Shown piece by piece: positions 27,801 through 39,800 of a DNA stretch of 64,000 nucleotides. The stretch is from Plazaster borealis (taxonomy: Eukaryota; Echinodermata; Asteroidea; Forcipulatida; Labidiasteridae). The translations under genes were made by a program, and so were the position numbers. Positions within the stretch are counted from its first letter, which is position 1. The number at the start of each line of letters is the position of its first letter. Location of the stretch: assembly GCA_021014325.1 (NCBI GenBank), contig CM037473.1, positions 20,946,822-21,010,821 of the forward strand, in the 5' to 3' direction. The notes beneath the pieces were generated by a model. It was not told the DNA's origin and searched no databases. It saw nothing but the letters and a program-made list of their open reading frames with translations.

Positions 27801-30800
27801 TTCGAATCATACTTGTTGTGTCTTCTTATTGCAGCGTCCCCTAACACCTGCTCTTTATGTAAGAATCAGCTAGATATGTACAGCCTTAGCCGACCAGTCA
27901 ATGAGAGCAACTGTGACATGTTTGGGGTTAATAAGACTGAGGTCACACCAAACATGAGAGTCTGCAGTCGTTGCCGATGTCGCTCCATCAGGAGAAGGTA
28001 TTTCCATCATTTCATTCAATTCAGGCCTTTGAATTGTTTTCTTCATTTCAAGATTTTTCAATGATCTTATTTCATCTTCAGATTTTCTTAACAGAGGGTG
28101 AAGATGCATGTCATGTTTAACGAGGTGACTGCTCTATGTTCCAGACCCCTATGTTCAGACAACCCTATGTTCAGATAGCCCCTCTTGATCTGAACGCTAG
28201 GGTTAGGGTTAGGGCTGGGTTAGGGTAAGGGTTAGGATTAGGAAATTACATTAGTGGTGTTGAAACATGGGTGTGCAACTGTATATTGACATAGCCTCTG
28301 TTAATCAAACCTCTAGAACTCTATCTTAGATGATGTAAAGAGTCTGTTAGCCTTTACTTCTTGCTTGTTCAGGAAACTCCATCTTTATACCAAGACAATA
28401 TATGTAACAGACCTTCCAACATGTATGATTGTCGGTATTTTAAAAAGATTGTTACTCTTTTACCATTTTATTCCTCATTTATTTATAAAAATTGATTAAA
28501 AACCTGTAATTTTGCATGTGAAAATTAAATCAAATAAACAGTGACTACATGTACAGTGTAAAGACTCCCTTGTGCTGCCAATACCAGGTTGCACACAACA
28601 CTTGGTAAGCATTGATAGAAAAATGGCATTGTGATCATTGTCTTTTTTCCAAGTTTGGTAGAAGCAAGTTTTTAAACTAAACTTAATGAACTCAGCCACG
28701 TCATTGTGTTTTTACAGGTTTAATTTGAAAGTGTGGTTATGCACCCACTGGAATTGAACTCCTAAAATACAGCAGCAAAATTTAATTTGAGGAAATTTGA
28801 AGATGTTTTTGCAAAACAGCTACTCTGTAGGGGAGTGGGGGGGGGGGAGTCCAGCAGATAGTGTTTGTTAATCTAAGCTTCTAATTGATGTCAGGATTCC
28901 AAACAAGTCCTCATAGTGTGAAAAGCAGGAAGACATAATAGTTGTGAAATGGTTAATTGTATAATTGAAATAGAGCAACAGCTTATCAACTGAGTTTCTA
29001 CCGATTGCACTGATGTAAACCATTATCTTTAAATTCAGCCCTTAATTGATGACAAATGATTCTTGTGCATATGGGACATTAGACCGCCCCCTTATCTCAG
29101 GCTCGTGACAAAATATTCCCCTTCCCTTGTAAGAAAAAGGAAGCTTTCCCAATTGGCATAATTATGATGGATGTATTGTTAGCTTCGCAGCCCGTTTATT
29201 TTGATGTAAAATGTCCATCTGATCAATTTAGGCAATTATAAAATGTGGATGGTTCTCTTAACAGAATTTCCTGTATGGAGACTGGAACGGCATTGACATG
29301 CCTACTTATATTGATTCAGACAAATCAATAGCAATTTCATGTGGTTACTATTCGTCTTCACACCCTAGCTGTTTTTTACTGTATGTCCCTTTTCAAAGCT
29401 CCTCTCACATTTCTAAAGTACTGCAGTGGATTTAGAACAAGATGAGATAATTCATGCCACTTGACTCCTTCAAATGATTATCCTTAAAAATTTGTTCATC
29501 AAATATTACTTTGTTATTGTAAGTTACTTTCCACATTCTTCATGGTTGCATTAAATTCTTAAAAACTCTTTGGCTTATCCATGAAATATTTTATTATAAA
29601 ATGAACAAAAGTCTACATAATCTACAAAAGTCTGCCTTCAAAAGGATGTTTAGTATCCTTTACAGTGATAAATGTAACAGATCAAAGCTGTGAACAAAAT
29701 TTATGAAAACCACTGAAAATACATAATGTACAAAAGTGTGTTAAATAATTGGAAAACCTCCATACATGTAAATCTCATAAATTTAAAGGAAAAACCATGC
29801 CATCAAGCAAAAAGTATTCCCAATATACTTACTGCAGTTACAAGTTCTTTTCTTTAAGGTAGAGTATGTAAAACACATTAAAAGTCATTAGGATGTTTAA
29901 TAAGTTATTGTACTTTAACAATTTACTGCCTGACTTTAGTTGACTGCAATAAGTGCCTCAAAGCAATGTTATACCCTCCCTTTAAAAGTAATGTGGAGAT
30001 TGAAGCCAGCTGTTTGACTTGAGCAATCTTGCAGAGTTTGTTTAACACTTTCCATCCCACCGTGCCTGGGTTACATGTAAGTGGCAAAGAGATGTGATAT
30101 ACAGTTATCTTACTGTGACATTTACTAGCTGTCTGATAAGATGAGTACCTACAGTTTTATGTATCAGGGCTGCGATTTGTAACCACATTTGACATACTCA
30201 AGACTCTAAAACAAATTTGGAAAATCCATGTTGAAAACCTCAATGCTATTCAAGATACAATTAAAGGGGCTTCGATGTACATGTACCTTTTGAATCTCCT
30301 AATAATAAATTGCAGTGTCATCTCCAAGCAGTATTGTATGACAGCAATGGGCTAAACATCTGAAACAATTATCGAACAAAAAACTCTTTCAATTATGAAA
30401 ATTTCTGTCTCTAGATGAAATAAGCTACGTGTACATGTCGGCCAAAACTGGCATGTCAGAAATCCTGGTAGTAAATGATTGCTTCAAGTGATTGAAAGAA
30501 AATGGCAGAATTGACTGTCTGAATAATTACTTGTTAAATAAGAAAAAATAGACACAATCGGTGACCGGAGTCACGTGGCTTATATAGTGGGTATACAATG
30601 TAAACAAACCAAGCAAGCAATGCACAGTGTGCATGGAATAGCATGGCTGCTTCCCACCTTACTGCAGAAGTGCTCGGAAGCAGCCATGTTTTTTTCCATG
30701 CACACTGCGCGTTGCTTGCTTGGTTTGTTTACATTGGATACCCAATTTGTGTCATGTGACTCCAGTCACTGAATGTGTCTATTCTTTTGCACATTTGATA

Positions 30801-33800
30801 GATTTTATGGTTAAAACACTTTTTGCAGATAAAGGAAAGCACCAAAGATATTATTTCAGTGTAGAATTCCCTTACAGTGCAGCCCTGTGTCATAAAAAGT
30901 TACCTTTACAGAATTGTAACTTTTCTTGATTAGTTCATTAATTTTAAGCCCATAACTTTGCATCCAACAGACATATCTTGCCCAACAGAAACCATGCACC
31001 AGCCAAAATGTCATTGAATTTGTGTTGTGTTGCAGTATTTCCAGCTTGTATACAGATTTGTGATATTGGGTCAGTTACTCAGTTGTCAGTAAATGTACCG
31101 GTATGTCACGTAAACTACATCATGTTTAGGGTAGTAAGCTCCCCAGGACTACCCCCTCCCTAGCTAGCTTCAATTAAGAGCCATTTCCATCCATTTCTTG
31201 TTCCTTTTCAGTCTTAATTTACATGTATGTCCTACAGCTGCCAGTCACACATTCAGAAATGTTTGAAAAGCTCAATGCCAATGAGGTTTGACATTTAAAG
31301 CATAACTATGTCCCAGATTTCCTTATTGGCATCATGAAAGTTCCTAACATTAGAGCAACAATTCCTGCTTCAATTACTGTACATGTACATGTGCATATGC
31401 ACATCATCGGTTAGCATTAGGGCGCCCTCTCATAGAGTCCAAACAACGTTGTTTCATCATCACTCTACCTCTAAGATGACAGCAGGATAACATCACCTTG
31501 ATCAGTGCATGTTAGAATTAAGCAAACATTGGTCTGAGGTTCACCCAAATGGTAATTCACTATCAATCTAATGAATTCAACACAGTCCAACAAGAGACAA
31601 ATACACAGGTTGCTGATGCCAATAAAGATGCATGTAAATATAAAAAGTGATTGATATTTTTTTTAAAGATAACACCCCAATCTGCCTTACACAAGGCCCT
31701 TTACAGTAATATAACTAAAAGTTTTAAAAGAGGCCAACAGAAATTTAATGTTATGGACGTTAGTAATGTATAATGAAGGTATTCCCTGCTCAGGCCAACA
31801 ACTTTTGGATCTGATCATGTTTGCCCATGCTACAGCCATCCTGCAAAAAAAATCCTATCTCTGTATGTATTAGTTGATTGTTTGCAGTCAGTCTGTCAGG
31901 GCCAGGTCTAGTCTCCTAAGATCTCCATGAAGTAGGAGGGTGGGTAGCCCTCCTTCCTTAGGGAAGACTGACTCATGTGAAGGTGACTTCCGTAGCGTGC
32001 TTGGAGGCCAAGGCACTTTTCCTCTCTGTAAGGCTGACATAGCCTTGCTGCAATAACATCAATAAGGTTTGCATGAGGGCTCCCTGGATTAGCTCATACT
32101 ATGGGCCAGTCGTTGACAAATATTAAAGGGCTCTTCCTTTTCCTCTTTTGACTTTTCCATTGAGTGTCTTGACTTTGTTTGAGTATCCTGGCAAGTTGAG
32201 TTAGATCTCAGTCCAACAATTGCAAGATCTTGAAGGGTTCTACTCTTTTTTTACCTGATTGTAACTATGGTCCAATTGACATTCAATAATAGTGCATATA
32301 AAAGACACCCATACAGCCTTCTGGATTGGACCAATTGCTTAGCCTTTCTGTCTGTAGCCATCCCAATGGTATAATACAGAGGGCTCTATGGTGTCTTTTA
32401 GATGCACTGTTATTGAATGTGGACTCCCTCCTTTATCATTCATTTACATGTAAAAGTATTAAACACAAGTTAGCATTATGGGTGTTCTAACTGTATTTAT
32501 CATTCTATAGCCAGTTTGAACATCCCATGTTGAGGCTTAAACCCTGGCCATACCAATTACACAGTGATAATGTTAGTGTACATTATGATACCAATGAGAA
32601 GGATCCAACTGCTTTCTCTGTCAGCCTCAGATCTGTTTCATGAAATAATGTGTAGTTGAGGTCAATAGCATCCCCCTGTGCTCCTTTAAGTTAGCATGCC
32701 TGGTTTGAATTATGTGAACAAGTCTACCTTGGGAATACGAGTCACTCTGCAGTTTTCCATCCACCCTCTGACAAGTTTTAAAGGGTTGAACCTGCCCTTA
32801 GTTAAATGACAGTTAACCAACCAAGCATACTCTGGCACTGCTGTAATGGAATCTCAAATTGGTACTATAAGAAGGTATGTAGGGGGGATTTAAAGCCCTT
32901 GATGATGTAGCAGGTGTCATGGTGGATGTTTCACTTCTTCTTTTTGATGCAAAGTTATGTAAACAAACCTATGCTTTATGGAGTAACAACATTCTTTGTG
33001 TGTGTGGGTGTTTTAACGCTACATACGAAGTGTGGACCTAATAACAAAAGAGGTCCACTTATTGTTGGGACTTGAAACACTATGTGGACTTACACACATC
33101 CACACAGTGTTTTTTACAGTGTTGAAGAATAGGAGAATAGGAATAGTGTACAGAGCAAATGAGTGTCCATAGAGTGTATGTAACACTGAGCTGTGTGTGT
33201 GTGTGTATGCGTACTTGTAGTGACATTCAAACCGATGACTTAAAACAAAAAGGAATAGGTTCACGATTGCCATCACGAAGGAAAACAGTGGGGTTCACAT
33301 TTTTCAGGACAAAGAGTTGAACAAAGGAGGGTCCATGATTAGAGGCCAATACACACTTGTATGTGTTCTAGTTCATTTAGTATTTTGTTAGTGGCTATTG
33401 TATGCAATGTGCAAGAGACAATACCGGTACTCAGTCAAAGAGAAACTTTCTGACAGGGATCATGAGCTTCCAAATAAAAATGTGAGAATTTAATTAAATC
33501 AAGTTAAGGTAAACTTTGTGTTTAATATGTAAAGATCCACAACACTGTTTCTATTCATGTACAAACATTATGCACTCTGAATCAAAAGTGTGCATTGTTT
33601 TTAATTTGATAAATTTTGAAGAATAGGATCTCTATGGGCCTATATACCGCCAAGCATCTCTGAAATGACATACTGGTTTTCTTTTTCTAATAATTGGTAG
33701 AATGTAAAAACACTTAAAACCTAAACTATTCTAAAGACATTTTGGAGGCATCTTGTTTCCAATGATGTATGTAAACATCCCTTTAAAAGAATGAAATAAA

Positions 33801-36800
33801 GTTATCTTCTGGAGTCACTGGGACAGTCAAGGTACTGAAAGGATTCAGATTGAATTTCCTGACTGGAGACATGCCAATTATCAGAAAAGACAAATACATA
33901 TAAAACTTGTGACTTGTCAGATTGTAGTCAGGAAATTGAGAGTAAACTATCTAGTCAGTGTATGTGTGCAAAGTACCTCCCAAATGGCTAGGCATTAACC
34001 CTACTTTATGGGGGAGGTTTGGGTGATAATCAGTTGGAAAGTTTTTGGTAATGGTTTTGAGATCTGAGGCAGACATCATCAAATTAGATATGATGATTTT
34101 CTCTTCAATAATCTTGAGCAGAAGGACTTGGATAGAGTCAAATTTGGAACTTTATCAAAGGGTTTTCCAAATCAATTAAAAGTTGTAAGGTACAGAGGTA
34201 ATCTGTCTCTCAGAGAATTATTTTTTGAAATTCTTACATAATGGACACTGGTAATTATTGTGAAATCGTTTTGCTCTCCCTCCATTTAAATTAATGCATA
34301 CCAAACAGGCTGGTAGGGAAATGTAGTCTGGTTCCTTCTCATGAAAATTAGAATTGCCTTAGTCCCTGTGTATATACATGGTACCAGACAAAGATAGCCA
34401 CTCCTTGATTAAAGTCTATTGGATGTGTTCAATCAATATTTTAAGTGCATGGTTTAAAATCATGCATAACTAAAAGGTTCTGTGAAGTCAAAGCTCTCGT
34501 TATCTTTAACCACTTACAGCCTGTAATTCCTAAATTGTTCCATGCTCACCTGCAGGACTAATTTTCAGAATTTCTGGAGTATATATTAAAAATATTGTTA
34601 TGACAATGAAACCATGACTTAATCAAGTAATGACAACAAACATTCTCATAAAATGCACCAGGAAAATGTGGCTTTTGTTCACCAAGAATCAGCTATGGCA
34701 TGCTGGAATCTTGCACTTACTTCCCTTGTTGAATACAACGATGGAAGCCTAACGACCTCCCGTAATACTTGTTTTCCAACAAAAGGATGAAGGTCTGGAA
34801 TTGGGGATTACACAATAACCACTGGGAAAGGGGAGATTTGGAGCATGAATTCCAGTACCATTTGTCCTTTGTTACGGGGAAAGCAAAGTGTAACATGGTT
34901 AGCACATGCGCTGTGCCTGCTATAAAATGGAATGTCCAGGTGTGTTTACAAGTCTGCTGCAGACATCCCTGGACATTTTGTTAAAAACATGTCTATCAGA
35001 CTTCTGTTTGCAAGTCTGTAAAAGTTAAGCTTGTATACACGTTTCGTGGCAGTAACTGATTGAAGAAATGGATAGAAGATCTGTTCAAATAGTATGTATT
35101 TGCATCTCTTCATTAAGTGTATTTGGGTTTTTTATGATTCAGATGCCCCATGCCATCCTGTAAGACACCAAGACGTAGAGTCAAACGACTGAAGGCATTG
35201 CCAGCCAAATGGGCAGAGTTACCGATTGAGCAGAAGAAAGTCATATCAGAAGAACTAGGTATGTTGCAAGGCATTTATGACTTACATGAGTATGTTAGGC
35301 CAGTATTGTTTTCTTACTGTCATGTCATATACATGGATTGAAGTACCCACTGGATGACTGGCACAAGTCTAGTAAATGTCACATTAATTGGCCAATAACT
35401 TGACATCTGAAGAAGAAAAACCAGCGACCTAGTGTTTCCTTCAACAAGTACAAACCCATTCATTTTAAGATAAATATTTTGGGGTTGGGTTTTCTATTTT
35501 AAGCCTTCTCACATACTGCAACTTCTGCAATAGCCCTGAGCTCCAAGCCTTGTGGTCTGGTAGAGATTTGCTTGTAATTTGAGGTTTAAGGTCAAATTTG
35601 AACAGCATAAAGAATTTTTAAAAAATTCTTCAATTTAAAGCACAATATTAACTAAAGTTAGTGTTAAAAAACCTTTTCCTGGACAAATTTTTTCAAAACA
35701 ATTTTTTTTTCAATGATTGGCTTTGAATGCCCCTTAATAGTCATAGCTTTGAGACTATTGTATTCAGTTGATTTTTACAAATCCAATTATACAATTGGTA
35801 TCTCTGATCAACAGGTTTACCCACAGATCAGATCACCACCAAGTGTTGTGCAGCTTGCTTCAATCGTATTGCAAGGAAGTTAGGGACAGATGGAACTCTG
35901 GAACTGGAACCCACTGGGATGACTCCCCCACCTGATGGCCAAGAGCCAGGTATAGTTCTAGTGTTTTCAACTCCCCTCCCTATAGACCGTATTGAATATG
36001 ACGTCACCATTCAAATATCTGCCCTACAACATGGCGTCTGTGAGCGTGTGTGTTTGGGTGTGCGTGCATGTGCCGTAGAAATCAAACCGGGATTCCTGCA
36101 TGCTGCGTGCTTCATTGATGTACGCGTTAAGACGTGCATATGGTTTGCCCTACGAGATGTCGACTTTCATAGCAACAAAGGGGTTATTCAATACGGTCTA
36201 TACCCTAAGTCCCATGGCTAAGAACACTTGTAAAGCAGTACAAGTAAACGGTTAAATAACATAACAGTTGAATAGTTTAAACTGTGTATGAATAGTTTAC
36301 CTGTTTAATAGTTGAGTAGTTTAATTAGTTGAATGTTTAACAGTTGAAATAGTTAAATAGTTTAACAGTTGAGTTAAATGCTTAAACATTTGCCGCCAAA
36401 ATGCCATGATTGACAAATGCAATGTGTTTAAATTCAAATTAATGTATTCCAAAATGGAGTATGGAAGAGAACATTTGTATGACCCTTTTTTCTGCATGAG
36501 AATCAGTTATTGTAAATGCTCATGAGCAAGGAAAATTAAGTTAAGGTTATGGTCTGTTCTAAAAAAATAATTTTTAAAATAAATCAAATGACCTGAAATT
36601 GGTGAAATGACATAATGTATCATTGAGTATCAGGCACTGCTTGGGGCCATCTCCTAAATGTCAACTTGATTATTTGATTTCCGTTTACAGTCATAAATGA
36701 GACTTCAAGATGGACAGAAGAAGAGATGGAAATAGCCAAAGAAGGTTTGTGTCTCTCTCTATATCTGTAAAAACCCCTCCCTGTCAAAAAGGAAACTAGT

Positions 36801-39800
36801 CCAGTGGTGTCTGAGTTATTTCCTGAAGTTTCATTTGGATTTCATGGCAGGAGGATGATTGAGTTTTTAAGCAGTGATGGTTTGCTCTTACATGGAAAGC
36901 AAAACAAAGTGATGAAAAAAACGATTCTGCATTTGGTGAAAGCTTGATTTCCTCTCAAATGCCCAGTTTGACTGTAAAGTGTAAGATGAATTGGCACTAT
37001 TTAGGTATTTTGCTGTGCCATATAGATTGATTCATTGGCTGGTACTCATCTACAGTTTGTTTGAATGTTTTCTTGTTTACTTGACAATGTAGTTAAAGCA
37101 ACCATTGTTACTACATGCACATCCCTTTGTCCCACCCAGCTTCCTGGTAGCCTTTGAAAATATTATACAATGACAGTGTATCTCCTTGTTTCAGTTTTCC
37201 GTTCGCCCCCCCCCCCCAAAAAAAGGGGGAGATGGGGGTTGAAGTTACAAAGTTAGAGTGTGTGTATGAATGTTGTTGTAAATCTGTTGTTTCTGTCATG
37301 TAAAGGTTTAAGGAAGCATGGGCGAGATTGGTCGTCTATTTCCAAGGCAGTTGGCACCAAGACTGAGGCTCAGTGCAAGAACTTCTACTTCAACTACAAA
37401 CGCAAATTTAATCTGGAACAGATACTGGAAGATCACCGCAAAGAAAAGGTAACTGAAACCTACTTACTAGCTGTTTCCTAAATTAAAACATAGTCTAGTA
37501 CCACATGGTCTGACTAATTTGCAAATTCGATTCTCTTAGAAGTTGTCCGGTTGTAAAATTATGTTAAACTCCCTTTTCCCTTCCAACTCTGAGCATAGTC
37601 ATGATGGATCATGAAGTTTGTCTGTTTATAATAAATTTGGCTATGCCAAATCTTTTTATGCCCAGCCGGCGAAGCAAGCCCAAGGGGCATATAGTGTTTG
37701 CCTTGTCCTTCCGTGTGTGTGTGGTGTGTGTGCGTGTGGGTGTGTGTGTGTGGGTAGGTATCCACATTCAAACCGTGGACCTATAACAAAAGGGATAATA
37801 GGTCCACGGTTGCTATCACAAAGGAAATCATTGTGGTCCACGGTTGCTAACACAAAGAGTTGAACAAAGGAGGGTCCACGATTGCCGGTGTTTACACACG
37901 TGCGTGTGTGTGTGGGTAGGTATCCACATTCAAACCGTGGACCTATAACAAAAGGGATAATAGGTCCACGGTTGCTATCACAAAAGAAATCATTGTGGTC
38001 CACGGTTGCTAACACAAAGAGTTGAACAAAGGAGGGTCCACGATTGCCGGTGTTTACACACGTGTGTGTGTGTGTGTGTGTGTGCAATCATTGTCCGAGC
38101 GATAACTCACGAAGGACTTGGCATATCAACTCCAAACTTGGTGTGTGGATTGGTCTTGGGATCCCACAGAAGCCTATTGTTTTTGGATCCCATACAAAAA
38201 ATGTAAAGGTCATTATGGCTAAAACAAAAGAAATGTTGTCCGAGTGATAACTCAAGAAAGCCTTGGCATATTAACTCCAAACTTGGTGTTTGGATTGGTC
38301 TCGAGATCCTCCAGAAGCCTATTGTTTTTGGACTCTCTAAGTTAAATGTAAAGGTCATTATGGCTAAAACAAAAGAAATGTTGTGCAAGTGATAACTCAA
38401 GAAGGACTTGCTATATAAACTCCAAACTTGGTGTGTGGATTGGTTATGGGATCCTTCAGAAGCTTATTGTTTTTGGATCCCCTTGTCAAATGTCAAGGTA
38501 ATTGTGGCTAAAACAAAAGAAATGTTGTCTAAGCGATAACTCAAGAATGAGGTAATCTCAGCGGGGCATTTGTGTTTGTTAACACACCATTCTTGTTTAG
38601 GAATGACATTACTTGGCACACTGGATGCATTTTAAAACAGTTTGTTGCATTTCATAGCCAGTCCTTGCCAAGCAGTTTAGTGCACAAGACTCATGTTGTG
38701 ATGGTTTAGTATTTAGAGTGGTGGGTTAGTATCTCAGTCTATGCAATAGTGTCCTTAATTAATACAGTTAGTGTGTCTTGGCCGAGCGTTCTGATGGCCA
38801 AGTCAGTGGAATGTGGGTTTGAATTTTGGGCCCAATTTCATAGAGCTGCTTAACGGCAGATTTTGTGCTTACTGAGCGAGTTTCCATTTCATAGCGCTGC
38901 TAACTTTAAGCAAACGAAAATGCATGCTAACTTTTTGGTGCTTACTGTATGAAAATGAATGACAGAACAATGCAAATTCATGGTGAACGCTTAAGCAATT
39001 TTTTCTGCTATAGTTAGCACGAAAATTTGCTAACCGTTAAGCAGCGCTTTGAAATCGGCCCCTGGTCACAACGATTGTGTTCTTGGACAAGACACTTAAC
39101 TATAATTGCTATCTAAAATGCCTAATAAACAGCTATTATTATTATAACTATTGCTTCTAGCAATAACTAACTATTGTTTCATGTTTAACATGTATAACTA
39201 GTTTAGCTAGCTACTGTGGCAGCCAGTGCTGCGTTTTTCATAATGAATTGATGTGCTATGATGAACCATGGCAGTAATGTTGTATATGGTGCCATGATAA
39301 TTGGTTTAAAAGTGCTTATTATTGGTTACGTATTTAGTTTTCCCTGTGGGTATGTAATAGTTTTTCCTATTTCATTTTATTATAGGCAGAGAGGGAGCAT
39401 CGTATTTCAACGACTGAAAGCACAGCATCCACACTGTCTACTTTCTCAGACGATGATGAAGATTCCATGATGTTCACTGATGATGAAAATGATATAGATA
39501 ATGACATGGAAAGCTCAGACACTGACAGTGCCAGTGAGAATGATGGTGGTGATGACTCGTCCAAGAAGATTAAAAAGGGAGGTGGGGGAGAGACTATTCA
39601 GGGAATAGCTGAACCCATGGAGGTAAGCGCCAGTGCCACCCCAGGAGGTGGTGGTGACAACCAGGGCAGTTTAACAGACACTGGACACGATAAAAGCCAG
39701 TCGGGAAACGATACGGGTGGTGGTAGGGCAAGCGAAACATCAGAGGGAGAGAGAAATGAGGCGGTTACTATGGCAACTGAACCGAAACAGCAGCAGACGG

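Larger units (their letters stand above)
27998..35142 (+). other. NCoR intron 15 (7.1 kb)
   Basis: Largest intron. Contains the telomere-like tract at 28197-28243, foldback elements at 30548-30782 and 32269-32426, and a diverged copy at 33006-33345 of the unit repeated near 37752. No exon, RNA gene or conserved block recognised in the rest. Confidence 0.7.
37449..39385 (+). other. NCoR intron 19
   Basis: Mostly repeats: TG microsatellites, two 162-bp units, a 144-bp tandem repeat, then a palindromic GGGCCCAATTTC element and SINE-like scraps around 38770-39120. Confidence 0.75.

Noticed and set aside
37656..38400. Minus-strand open frames with His/Thr runs
   Set aside because: They are translations of TG microsatellites and of the 162-bp and 144-bp tandem repeats.
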